Assembly (NCBI GenBank): GCA_027604185.1 | Contig: JADGKB010000018.1 | Coordinates: 103,497-167,496 of the forward strand | DNA length: 64,000 nt | From: Boothiomyces macroporosus | Lineage: Eukaryota > Chytridiomycota > Chytridiomycetes > Rhizophydiales > Terramycetaceae | Direction: 5' to 3' | In this document: positions 54,432 through 64,000 of the stretch, piece by piece | Numbering within the stretch: the stretch's first letter is position 1 | Layout: every line of letters starts with the position of its first letter | The notes under the pieces: model-generated | What the model saw: only the letters and a program-made list of their open reading frames with translations | Databases searched by the model: none | Told to the model about the DNA's origin: nothing | Position numbers and translations under genes: made by a program

Positions 54432-55838
54432 ATGTCTCTAGTATTCCAAACTGGATGGTACACTCAGTTCGACTGTCTAGGAGCACCAGATACGATCATT
54501 ATATTCAATGATACATTTCCAACCCCTGTTTATCAAAACACTTCTTGGTATGAAGTAATTCCAGTGTGTGGAGCAAACCCTGGTGAAGTACCAATAGGAT
54601 GCTGTCTATCATCTCTAGACCTGTCTTTGACTGTAAATTACAAATCAATATCTCGTAATTACTTTCCTGATTATAACTTTGTTCAGTCTACTCCTACTGA
54701 CGCAGTTTCTAACACATATTGCCATTTTACCACTAAAGCACAGGATATCTATATCAAGCAGAATAATCAGTGTTTAGAAAACTATAAATGTGGAACCGAG
54801 TTGACTGTATATAGTGATAATACCTGTTCGGTAGTGACAGATGTATTGCCGTTTAATGCCTTGACAAACACAAGCATGGGATTGGTTAACGCTACCCTGT
54901 ACAAGTTTACTCAAGGAGAAATGACAATAAACTGGATAGCTTATATTCCCCCAACGTTACTAATACCAAACTACAGCGAGAAATGGGAATATGTACAACT
55001 AATAGTGTTTGTGTTGTCTCTACTATTCCTGGGGCTAATTTCTATAAAGCAACTAGCAGAAGTATACAAGACAAGGAAACCTAGACAAATATCAATGTTT
55101 TTGTATGGGTTATTATTGCTGTTTAAAATGATTTACACTGTGTACTTTGATTACAATATTTTCAATGACTTCAATTGGCTGGGAATATCGCAATACACCC
55201 TATTACTGCTGGATCTGACTAGTTTATTCAGTTGTATCATAAGTAGTTTAATTTTGTTTGAAATTTTTAAACCAAACTACTATATAAAACTGGCAAGTAT
55301 CTTTGGATTAGTTGTGTTGCATTTAGGATTAGAGTTACCTAGTTATCTGGTTTACTTGACTATTATCGTGGATATACCAGCGTTAGGATCTGCGGATTTG
55401 TTTAATATTTCAACACCGCTTCGTAGTAGCTGGAGAATATTTGCAATGTTATTCGAGCTGTTGCCACCACTAACATTGTACTACATGATATACTTTAGAA
55501 CCAGTGCAAAGAAGCGGTTATCACCAAAATTATCAAGCATCCTTGTAGGACAGATTATAACAATTCTATTGAACCTTATAATCAATTTCAATGGTGCTTC
55601 ATTTTGTCACACTGATAGACAAGTGCTGGCAATCGGCGGAGTGGCAGATAGTTGTTTTATAGTCAATTCAGCGCTTGTCAATGTATTGTACCAGGAACTA
55701 GCGTGGTTTGTTCAAAGTATGGTCAACCCTAAAGTTGAAACTACTCCCAAAAAAGTAATGCTATTGGACGTCGTAAAGAAAGGAAATGAATCGGGCAACA
55801 AGACTGCTACAGATCAAACCGTTTTATTAAAGAAATAG
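54432..55838 (+). CDS. 7TM protein H, Cys-rich ectodomain family
   Basis: A 468-residue intronless protein forming a subgroup with I. The ectodomain has FQTGWYTQFDCLGAPDTIII, PVCGANP, IGCCLSSLDLS, YCH, YKCGTE and IPPTLLIPNYSEKWEY, in place of the CPMEI exit motif. Seven helices start at about residue 190; helix 5 has FELLPPLTLYYM (E in place of D), and CHTDRQVLAIGG precedes helix 7. There is no signal peptide. AATAAA is about 45 nt beyond the TAG, one of the longer 3' ends here. Confidence 0.78.
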   Translation: MSLVFQTGWYTQFDCLGAPDTIIIFNDTFPTPVYQNTSWYEVIPVCGANPGEVPIGCCLSSLDLSLTVNYKSISRNYFPDYNFVQSTPTDAVSNTYCHFTTKAQDIYIKQNNQCLENYKCGTELTVYSDNTCSVVTDVLPFNALTNTSMGLVNATLYKFTQGEMTINWIAYIPPTLLIPNYSEKWEYVQLIVFVLSLLFLGLISIKQLAEVYKTRKPRQISMFLYGLLLLFKMIYTVYFDYNIFNDFNWLGISQYTLLLLDLTSLFSCIISSLILFEIFKPNYYIKLASIFGLVVLHLGLELPSYLVYLTIIVDIPALGSADLFNISTPLRSSWRIFAMLFELLPPLTLYYMIYFRTSAKKRLSPKLSSILVGQIITILLNLIINFNGASFCHTDRQVLAIGGVADSCFIVNSALVNVLYQELAWFVQSMVNPKVETTPKKVMLLDVVKKGNESGNKTATDQTVLLKK

Positions 55839-55924
55839 AGTTTAGAGAGTCGGTTCCTGAAACTGATTGAAAAGTATCAAACAACTCAGAAATAAAGTAT
55901 CGAGTGAACGATGGCTTGAATTTA

Positions 55925-57070
55925 TTAACAAGTTATTCCACAAATTGTTTTCACTTCAGCTACACATATCTTGTCCCACTGTTCAACCCCGCAATAGCTA
56001 TCGGCAGCAATAATCTTTGCAACACATGGGTCGCAAGTTGGAACCAATTTGATACCTTGTACGCATTTGGAATGAGCACAACCAGTCAAAGTCGGAGTGG
56101 GTTTGGCAGTAGAAGTATGTTTTATAGTAGGACCAGGTTTGGCAGTAGAAGTATGTTTTATAGTAGGACCAGGTTTGGCAGTAGAAGTATGTTTTATAGT
56201 AGGACTAGGTTTGGCAGTAATGGTAGTTTTAGAAACTACAGTTGGTATAATACAGGCATTTGCCTTGTTTGACCATTCCTTTTGCACAACATAAGTTATG
56301 CCATTTCCTCCAACTATCTTTCCTTGCTTTGCGTTACAAATATCGCCAATTTCTCCGTTCATAGGATCGTACCAAGCTAATGGAGAGGCGTATGCTGTCG
56401 CCAAACCCACAGCTGGATCAGTTACCGCTTCCACTAGTTCATGGGACGACACTGAGCAGAGATTGTTGAACGGTAGCGGATCATTACCACAGCCAGTTGC
56501 GCAGTTACCCCCTTGGTCAGGTATAATTCCATAGTAAATGTACCCTCCTACATTTTTAATAGTTGAATGGTACGCGCAAAACTCTTCGCAGGAGGTATCA
56601 CCACCAGGTTGAACAATAGTTATTCCAGGTGCAAAATGAATTGCATAGTAAGTGTTTGCATCTGGCTTTGGTATTTTACACGCAAGAATCAAACTCTTGA
56701 GCGTTGTTTGAATGAGGGTGTCCGTAATAGTTCCAGTTACAGCTCCCACATAGTCGAAAGAGCCAATAAATGTACCTCTTCCAATTTTGTTGCCAACGGT
56801 GCTGTACTGAGATAGCATGTCAAACATTACTGAATTGGTGAATCCTTTGTAAAACCCGTTGATCTGATTGGCGTACTTTACTTTAGCTTTACCTCCCCAA
56901 AATATTGTATACACCTTTACTTTGGAAATAACTGGTCCTCCATAGTAGTTTAGGTGAGCTGAAATTATATTGTTTTGCGATGTGTTTCCAGCATGCGTCA
57001 AATGTTGGATATTATTTGGCTTTATTGCTGTTGCTGAAAGGGCTAGTGCTACCGCAATAAGGAATATCAT
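55925..57070 (-). CDS. Secreted EXORDIUM/zincin-like protein with Cys-rich C-domain
   Basis: A 381-residue secreted protein. After a signal peptide (MIFLIAVALALSATA) comes a domain with YYGGPVISKVKVYTIFWGGK, CEEFCAYHST, CATGCGNDPLPF and SVSSHELVEAVTDP, then GEIGDICN and VQKEWSNKANACI. The HELxEAxTDP segment resembles a zincin HExxH-type centre without the second His; similar proteins in fungi are grouped with EXORDIUM-like families. A Thr/Pro linker of 12-residue repeats (KPGPTIKHTSTA, about three copies; 36 nt each) leads to a Cys-rich domain (CDPCVAKIIAADSYC, WDKICV) common in secreted proteins of early fungi. The TAA stop overlaps AATAAA. Confidence 0.72.
   Translation of the reverse strand: MIFLIAVALALSATAIKPNNIQHLTHAGNTSQNNIISAHLNYYGGPVISKVKVYTIFWGGKAKVKYANQINGFYKGFTNSVMFDMLSQYSTVGNKIGRGTFIGSFDYVGAVTGTITDTLIQTTLKSLILACKIPKPDANTYYAIHFAPGITIVQPGGDTSCEEFCAYHSTIKNVGGYIYYGIIPDQGGNCATGCGNDPLPFNNLCSVSSHELVEAVTDPAVGLATAYASPLAWYDPMNGEIGDICNAKQGKIVGGNGITYVVQKEWSNKANACIIPTVVSKTTITAKPSPTIKHTSTAKPGPTIKHTSTAKPGPTIKHTSTAKPTPTLTGCAHSKCVQGIKLVPTCDPCVAKIIAADSYCGVEQWDKICVAEVKTICGITC
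56101..56210. repeat. 36-nt coding minisatellite in the secreted-protein linker
   Basis: About three copies of a 36-nt unit (core gtttggcagtagaagtatgt) encode the Thr/Pro linker on the minus strand. Near-identity between copies indicates recent duplication or homogenisation. Confidence 0.85.
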
Positions 57071-57090
57071 TACGCAGCAAGTATTGTGAT

Positions 57091-57104
57091 TTTATATTTA
57101 TATA
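57091..57104 (-). promoter_or_regulatory. TATA element of the EXORDIUM-like gene
   Basis: TATATAAATATAAA on the minus strand, about 34 bp before the ATG at 57070. Confidence 0.55.
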
Positions 57105-57496
57105 GCATGTTTAATCCCAAGTTTAATATCGCGATATTAAATTGCACAGACAAATCAATCGATTCAAAAATACTAATTTTGGTAGGTTTCCTGGACATAT
57201 GTGATTTGTTATTAAGAGTAATCTTTGGAATAATCTTGGTAGAGACTACCAAGTGGTTGCTGCTGCTAGACGTTTCTAAAACTAGATAAAATCTGATATC
57301 CCTATGCTCGAATTATCACCATGATATCCTAGTGGATTCTATATTCTTGGCAATCTGCATAGATCACAGAAAAATTTAATAATAGTAGCCCACTTGAGGT
57401 ACCAAACAAGAATTGCTACCAGCCACGAATGTCTGGCAATATTCTGATCAAAGTACTGGTTAGCATTGAAAATACACGTCACTTCTTTACTTTTGC
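57105..57496. other. Intergenic region before 7TM gene I
   Basis: About 390 bp without a supported gene. At its right end, ACGTCA (57476-57481; TGACGT on the minus strand) lies 16 bp before the 7TM gene I start. Confidence 0.45.
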
Positions 57497-58975
57497 ATGG
57501 CACAACTTGCTATTCAAACTGGGTGGTTTGAAAGCTTTTACTGCCAAGGAGCACCTGATTCAATTATAATATTCAATGAAACAAACCCGACACCAGTAGC
57601 CAGCATGACAATGCAAAATTACGACTGGATTCCATTCTGTGGTTCTGACAGTTACACTGTTCCTATTGGTTGTTGCTTGTCGTCTCTAGATTTATCATTC
57701 ACATACGGTTACCATTCGTTCTCCCGGAATTATCTTACTGATTATACATTTGATCAGTCGGTACCCAATGGAAGCGCGAATTATTGTAGGGTGTGGACTC
57801 TAAACAGCACACTTAGTAATGGATACCAGGAAATGTACTTTAGGCAGACTGGAACTTGCTTGGAAGATTACTTTATATGTAACCAGACTCACCTGCAAAT
57901 CTACAGTAACCAGAGCTGTGTGGGACTGACAAGTGAAATACCAATTTCATTTAATTTCGTCAATGCAGAATCTAGTTTATTAGGGAGCTTTCTAGTGTCT
58001 CTGTTTTCTAGTAGAAATGGCCAGTTGCAGATAGTCTGGACTTCGTTTCTTCCTCCAATGCTAATGGTTCCAAATTACAGTGAACCGTTAGAGATTGTAA
58101 TGCTCATTTCGTATATCTTTGCAATCGCTATTTATATAGTATTTTTTGCGGGTCAGGTTTATAGAATTGTAAAGATTAAAGAAACGAAATACGCTTTGCA
58201 ATTTGCAGTATCTACCTTCTGGGCCTGTAGATTGTCAATGTTGATATACTATACATACACTATTTTTGAAGATTTTCAGCTGCTGTCAATATTTACATAT
58301 GCTCTGATATTGACAGACACTGGAACACTTTTCAGCTCTATTATTACCAGCATAATGCTATTTGATATATTCAGAGTTACCCAAGTCTGGAAAAAAGCAT
58401 TAGCTTTAGCTATGCTGACAATTTTCCATTTATTTTGCGAGATTCCTAGTTATTTATACTGGAATCCTTGGTTGAATATGACTGAAGACATTAGCGCTTT
58501 TGCAATGTATACAAGGGCAACTTGGAAATTCTTTTCAATCTGTCTCGATTTAGTTCCAGTAATGTATATCTTTTGGATGATTTCAAGGGCTGCCAGGCTG
58601 AAATCTGCTAAAGCGGATCAAGATCAGCCTATGGAAAGCACCCAATACACACGGAAACTAATTGCAATAATGTCGGTGCAGTTTATAACCGGGGTACTAT
58701 ATATACTATTTTTCAATACGGACGATATCATTGGCAAAAGTGACAGGCAAATGAATGCGATTGATGGAATAAACACGTCGATTTTGCTGATTCACGAGAT
58801 ACTATTGCTGGTAATGTATCAATGCTTGCAAGATGTTACCAGGAAGCTTATTAGTCCTGATTGCACTAGACAGAAAGTTAACGGAAAGGTGGTTCTTTTA
58901 GCCGATAAGCAAAACAATATTGCTGTCCAAACAGCGCAAACTATTGCTGATAAAGATACAGTATTAAATAAATGA
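57497..58975 (+). CDS. 7TM protein I, Cys-rich ectodomain family
   Basis: A 492-residue intronless paralogue of H. The ectodomain has IQTGWFESFYCQGAPDSIII, PFCGSDSY, IGCCLSSLDLS, YCRVW and LPPMLMVPNYSEPLE. Helix 5 carries LDLVPVMYIFWM and GKSDRQMNAIDG precedes helix 7. There is no signal peptide. The only AATAAA near the end is formed by the last two sense codons and runs into the TGA, so the transcript end must lie at the stop. Receptor-like by topology. Confidence 0.78.
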   Translation: MAQLAIQTGWFESFYCQGAPDSIIIFNETNPTPVASMTMQNYDWIPFCGSDSYTVPIGCCLSSLDLSFTYGYHSFSRNYLTDYTFDQSVPNGSANYCRVWTLNSTLSNGYQEMYFRQTGTCLEDYFICNQTHLQIYSNQSCVGLTSEIPISFNFVNAESSLLGSFLVSLFSSRNGQLQIVWTSFLPPMLMVPNYSEPLEIVMLISYIFAIAIYIVFFAGQVYRIVKIKETKYALQFAVSTFWACRLSMLIYYTYTIFEDFQLLSIFTYALILTDTGTLFSSIITSIMLFDIFRVTQVWKKALALAMLTIFHLFCEIPSYLYWNPWLNMTEDISAFAMYTRATWKFFSICLDLVPVMYIFWMISRAARLKSAKADQDQPMESTQYTRKLIAIMSVQFITGVLYILFFNTDDIIGKSDRQMNAIDGINTSILLIHEILLLVMYQCLQDVTRKLISPDCTRQKVNGKVVLLADKQNNIAVQTAQTIADKDTVLNK

Positions 58976-59148
58976 TCATTAAATCATCTATTGAGGAATA
59001 TATTGCAAGTCTAGTCTGGCATTTTTGAATATGCCATCATGTTTTTTCCATTTTTAGCTGTCAAACAAAACAGGTCCTTTGTTCACTGTATAATTATTAC
59101 CATTGTTCACCCACAAATATTTACATTTCTAATTTTCAAATTGGAGCT

Positions 59149-60269
59149 ATGGAAGATCAGGCTGTATCTGAAACCACACAAGAATCTGTTCCTATGGCAG
59201 AGCCGGAACAAATTGAACAAATCGAACAAAATGAACCCGTGGAACAAAACAACGACCAGCTTACACCTGGACAGCCAAAAGAAATCCTGAGAGAGAGCAA
59301 TAAATCCATCAAGAGGCATTCATTAAAAAAAGATTCCACAAACTCAAAGTCTGAAACCAACAAAAAGGAATCAGCAGACAAAGTGGAAAAGTCCGAGTCT
59401 TTCTTTGCTATAGATCCTTTGGAAAAGATTGAATCTCCAGATCTTTCTCCCTCTATTGCCGAAGAACAAAAGAAACTGTTAGACCCATTTCCCCATCGTC
59501 ACTATATCACTTTTCATCCGTGTGTAAATAAGCTATTGGATATGAAGTGGGACCAAAACCTCCGCACGATGCATTTAAAGAAACTCAAAGGCATAAAATC
59601 AAATATAGACAACAAACCACCCAAACAGCTACCACACTTGGAACACAAATTAAAGAAGATACAAATGGAAAATGGTAGTCAATACTAATATAGATCGCCA
59701 AGCTGAAATTTATAGAAACAATAAAATACTATTGGAACGAATGTCTGCAATAATGTATTTAGAAGCGCACGATCCAGACATTCACCAAACCAAATATCCA
59801 CAAATATGCACAAACGCAACAGTTCGTGCAAGAGAGCAAACAAGAATATCTATAGAAAACAAAGTAGCAATTACTAATTTAGAAAATGTTGCATCGATTA
59901 GAAACGAAGCAGCCTCATATTAGTCATAGAGAACTCGACGTTGACAGGTACAAGAGCCTAGCTTATCTCGAAAACATTTCTGGTTTCCCACAAAAGTACA
60001 TTGAACAACGGCAAGAATATTCCGAAAGAATCAAGCAAAAGAAACCAAAGGTTGCGGCTGTAAATCCAGTACTGCGAAAAACATTTTTGAATACTATCGA
60101 TACAAACAAGTACTTGCGTCGGTTTGAAAAGAAAGTGTTGCCAGAGATACGGCCAAGGACTAGTAATGTTGTTGAGAGAACTATGATGGATGCCTTGAGC
60201 GATGCCAGTGATGATAAGCCTATCGAACAAGATACAGAAGCTCCAACGGAAGCCATACAAGAAGCATGA
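59149..60269 (+). CDS. CFAP97/Hemingway-like cilium-associated protein
   Basis: A 360-residue protein. The N-terminal 100 residues are acidic and Gln/Lys-rich; the rest matches the CFAP97 (KIAA1430/Hemingway) pattern: DRQAEIYRNNKILLERMSAI, then ISIENKKMLHRLETKQPHIS and YLENISGFPQKY. Animal relatives localise to or are needed for motile cilia. Two 19-nt introns, 59675-59693 and 59864-59882, are required; the second restores ENKKMLHRLE. The TGA stop overlaps AATAAA. If the assignment holds, the organism probably has a flagellated stage. Confidence 0.75.
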
Positions 60270-60448
60270 ATAAAACTGTTTAAATAATTCATAGTTGCCA
60301 TTCCTAAATGAAGCTCTAGGTGTCGAGCGATCACCAAGCTAATCAACTGTCCAACTAAAGCAGACTAAAAAAGTACATGTAGGATCGATCAGAGAAAAGC
60401 ATAAGTATCTGAATGATTAAACAAAAGTTTAAACTCTACAATATATTA

Positions 60449-60598
60449 CATGTCCAGCTTTTGGAAAAAATCCAGAACCAAATCGACTTTGTCCAGGTAC
60501 CGAATTTCCTGTTTCATTCTCGGATATTTCAGCCTGGTTGATACTTGGGTAAAGCTTTTTTCCTTTTCCTTAATCATTTGCTTTTCCAGGAACGACAT
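60449..60598 (-). CDS. Tentative 49-residue Lys/Glu-rich small protein
   Basis: On the minus strand an ATG at 60598 opens a clean frame to a TAA at 60449 (MSFLEKQMIKEKEKSFTQVS, then RLKYPRMKQEIRYLDKVDLV and a short tail). The charged, helical composition is protein-like, and the + strand frame over it is rich in Phe/Ser/Cys as expected of an antisense shadow. No relative is recognised and further upstream exons are possible. Confidence 0.35.
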
Positions 60599-60762
60599 TA
60601 GATTTTGTTTTTTTGCACAAAAAGAATGGCTGGAAAAGATCTATTAATACAAAAAGGATAATACAATGAGAAGGGCAGTATAATAGTAGAAATAAGGATA
60701 GTAGATTAAATTAAGAGCTAATCAAGCATATTAAAACCAAGATAATTCAAGTAAACTGTTTA

Positions 60763-61764
<1,002 letters not shown>

Positions 61765-62047
61765 TGACAAGGGTTTAAGATTGCAAAAAAATCAAAAAAT
61801 TATTCGTGTCTATTCTGCTTTCTATGTCACCTGTAGAGACTCGTTATTACTGTCTTGATAACTACCTCTTATATTTCTCTATTGTTGCTAACTATTAGAG
61901 TCTCTCTATTAGTCTATTACTGCTCCTATCCGCTCCCTCTTTGTCTGTCTCTGCACTAAACTGACCTAATACGCTTCCAAAGTCAACTACCAGTATTAAC
62001 CTAGCAATCTCTCCCAATATAAAATTATTAATCCATGGATATTTACT

Positions 62048-62819
62048 TTATTCAATTGGCTTTTTAGGGACTATTTTCTCTTGTATATTCTCTTGATTAA
62101 CGACTTTACTCTTTCCCAAATTGATGTAGACAAAGTAAAACACAAACAGAACGAGCACATACATTATTGCTCTAGTAAAAGTAAACCTTCTTGAAGGTCT
62201 AGATTAGTAACAATTACGATATGGTAGTAGTAACTCTTCTTTGTTTATAATCTTCATCGTCTGGATCAATAGTCAAACTGGTGTATTTCTTGTTTGGAAA
62301 AGTACTGGTTGGCTCTATTCCACTAGAGAAACCTGCTTCAATTTTAGGCTCTGGAATGATTGTCTGGTCCGACATGAACTGATTTGCCCAACTTGACTGT
62401 TTCAACTGTAGGCGCAACTGTTCCGCTAATTTACCTCCCTGATGGTTAGCTGGTATAATTCTAGCCTATATTAATAATAGTTACAGAACAAGTGGGACAA
62501 GAGTATCCATTCTGAGATGTATTTGCTGGTAATCCCTGACAATAACTATTCAAGCAATCCAAATGAAACAAATCCAAACAAGTTAACCTAACTAGTGGTT
62601 TTACATTTAACGGTAAAGAACATAATCCGCAATCCGGCTTAAAATCAGAGTCCTGTAACCACTGCAAATAACTCTTTACTGCATTAGTATAAAGCACCTA
62701 TACAAGATGGATGTGATTCCACAATACAAGTCTCACATACATTCTTTCTGTGTTCAAAGCAAACTATATTAATTTGAATTACATAGATTCGTTACGTTTC
62801 GACATTTGCATAATCCCAT
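62048..62819 (-). CDS. ZFPL1-like Golgi RING/B-box protein
   Basis: A 231-residue protein with the ZFPL1 layout: an N-terminal Cys-rich B-box-like part (MGLCKCRNVTN, CFEHRKNVCETCIVESHPSC), a RING-like domain (SYLQWLQDSDFKPDCGLCSL, LDLFHLDCL, GYSCPTC) and one C-terminal helix (AIMYVLVLFVFYFVYI). In animals ZFPL1 is a cis-Golgi membrane protein. Four 19-nt introns: 62764-62782, 62679-62697, 62466-62484 and 62199-62217. The stop overlaps AATAAA. Its ATG is only 17 bp from the divergent TGS1 ATG. Confidence 0.93.
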
Positions 62820-62836
62820 GATTGTTTTTTTTTAAA

Positions 62837-63751
62837 ATGATTAAATCAAAAGCTCAGAAACGGAGAGAACGGAGGTTCAAGTTGGTTAAAGCGAGGGGGG
62901 AATTACAGTCTGCTTTAGATAAATATAGTATATCTCTTGGAAATACAAACTCTCTTGGGAATACAAACTCTCTTGGGTTCTTGAATGACGATGAATACAT
63001 TCAGACTACTAGAGACGATGATTATATACAGACTACTAGAGACGATGAATATCTACAGACTACTAGAGACGATGAATACATTCAGACTACTAGAGACGAT
63101 GAATATCTACAAACTACTGAAAACAAAGAATCAAATACACTTGATAACTGGAGTCTGGATAGATTACCAAAAAATATGCACAAGTATTACCACCAAAGAT
63201 ACTCTCTATTCTCTCTATTCGACCATATAAAAATAGACATGGAAGGCTGGTTCTCTGTAACTCCTGAACAAATAGCTATTCATCTAGCAAACAGACTCAA
63301 GGGCGGAACCATTATCGATGCCTTTTGTGGAGTAGGTGGCAACACTATCCAATTCGCTAAAAAATGCGACAAAGTAATTGCTATAGACAACAACAAAACT
63401 AGACTAGAGTGTGCCAAGCATAATGCTAGAGTATACGGTTGTGAAAATATAGAATTCATTCATGGTGACTACATGCAACTAGATTTAAAAGCAGATAAAG
63501 TATTCCTATCTCCACCATGGGGAGGAATATCATACAACCAAAGTGAATTTAGTATTGATGACATGCCGATAAAAGGAACAGATATATTCAACAGAACCAA
63601 AAGAATTACGAATGATATTTGTTTCTTTTTACCAAGAAATTTGAAAAAGGAAGAGTTGATGTTTGAGGATGTCGAATTTGAGGAAACTTTTTTGGATGGA
63701 AAGTTGAAGTCTTACTCTGTTTACTATGGAAATCTAATAAATAGACACTAA
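62837..63751 (+). CDS. TGS1: Trimethylguanosine synthase
   Basis: A 304-residue methyltransferase that converts the m7G caps of snRNAs and snoRNAs to m2,2,7G. The SAM core is clear: IIDAFCGVGGNTIQFAKKCD, VIAIDNNKTRLECAKHNARV, IEFIHGDYMQ and the catalytic VFLSPPWGGISY. The N-terminus carries a basic start (MIKSKAQKRRERRFK), two tandem SLGNTN hexamers and five tandem nine-residue DDEYIQTTR repeats, which are not part of the enzyme family. The ATG at 62837 is the first in frame. No intron is needed. Confidence 0.95.
   Translation: MIKSKAQKRRERRFKLVKARGELQSALDKYSISLGNTNSLGNTNSLGFLNDDEYIQTTRDDDYIQTTRDDEYLQTTRDDEYIQTTRDDEYLQTTENKESNTLDNWSLDRLPKNMHKYYHQRYSLFSLFDHIKIDMEGWFSVTPEQIAIHLANRLKGGTIIDAFCGVGGNTIQFAKKCDKVIAIDNNKTRLECAKHNARVYGCENIEFIHGDYMQLDLKADKVFLSPPWGGISYNQSEFSIDDMPIKGTDIFNRTKRITNDICFFLPRNLKKEELMFEDVEFEETFLDGKLKSYSVYYGNLINRH
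62938..63115 (+). repeat. Tandem coding repeats in the TGS1 N-terminus
   Basis: An 18-nt unit (tctcttggaaatacaaac type) repeats two to three times, then a 27-nt unit encoding DDEYIQTTR or close variants repeats five times. Copies differ by few bases, so the array is young. Confidence 0.88.
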
Positions 63752-64000
63752 GATATACTTTTGTTACTTTGTACTACTTTGTTTGTCGGTATGGGTGTTG
63801 GTTGGTTGGTTCGTTGGCAGTTCGTTGGTAGTTGTTGGATAGTATAGGGTAGATAGATGCTGAGAGTAGATAGATGGATAGAGAAAAGCAGTTGGGGTAT
63901 GCTAAATACAATGGTAAAAGGTAGGAAATAACTAGTGTCAAAAAAGTCATTTGTGGTTGCTGTACAGATAGAGATCCTTGAGCAATTCAATAGAGATCCT
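63752..64000. other. Window end, G/T-rich low-complexity DNA
   Basis: After TGS1 there is a run of TTGG/TTGTTGG repeats (63786-63840) and short GATA-containing blocks. No gene is supported before the window ends. Confidence 0.45.

Noticed and set aside
60450..60647. Plus-strand open frame of 65 codons
   Set aside because: Phe/Ser/Cys-rich composition is typical of an antisense shadow of the minus-strand small ORF at 60449-60598.

Overview
The window looks like nuclear DNA of an early-diverging, probably zoosporic fungus or a close holomycotan relative. This is an inference. Eukaryotic housekeeping genes (26S proteasome lid RPN11, 20S alpha subunit, ribosomal uS10/uL15/eL29, TRM6, TGS1, ZFPL1, a TCP11 protein, a FYV10/MAEA GID-complex subunit, a PHO8-like vacuolar phosphatase, an SNT1/NCoR-like SANT protein) sit beside three fungal-type MATA_HMG proteins. 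A CFAP97/Hemingway-like protein hints at a flagellated stage. The DNA is AT-rich and very compact.

The most striking architectural feature is the introns. Reconstructing genes against their families gives about 54 spliceosomal introns, all 18-22 nt long except one 39-nt interval that reads as two intron units (20+19) back to back. One intron is GC-AG. Many genes have TATAAATA-like boxes only 30-37 bp before the ATG. AATAAA frequently overlaps the stop codon, so both UTRs should be nearly absent.

Layout: 1-126, 3' end of an unknown gene; 314-3725, three MATA_HMG genes; 3815-5119, TRM6; 5498-10414, two F-box/LRR-like genes around a secreted lipoxygenase; 10492-17541, three 7TM genes (A, B, C) and a pseudogene, interleaved with a quinone oxidoreductase and a MerT-MerP-like protein; 17560-26465, a small secreted Cys-rich protein, GATase, proteasome alpha subunit, alpha/beta hydrolase and SNT1-like gene; 26807-34481, uS10, PP2C, AFG1-like ATPase, VDE-like lipocalin and TCP11; 35055-38706, two tandem FAD monooxygenases with a 23-bp minisatellite upstream; 38948-46352, 7TM gene D, alkaline phosphatase, FYV10, a P-loop protein and an APH-fold kinase; 47119-51929, tandem 7TM genes E, F, G; 51979-54306, uL15, AlkD-like, eL29 and a small ORF; 54432-58975, 7TM gene H, an EXORDIUM/zincin-like secreted protein and 7TM gene I; 59149-63751, CFAP97-like, RPN11, ZFPL1 and TGS1.

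The best candidate for an undescribed system is the nine-member 7TM family plus one pseudogene. Members have a Cys-rich extracellular domain of about 200 residues, seven predicted helices, an FDxxP-like motif in helix 5 and a nearly invariant DR before helix 7. All nine are on the + strand, and seven of nine carry TGACGT close to the start codon. I recognise no named family for them. They may be lineage-specific receptors.
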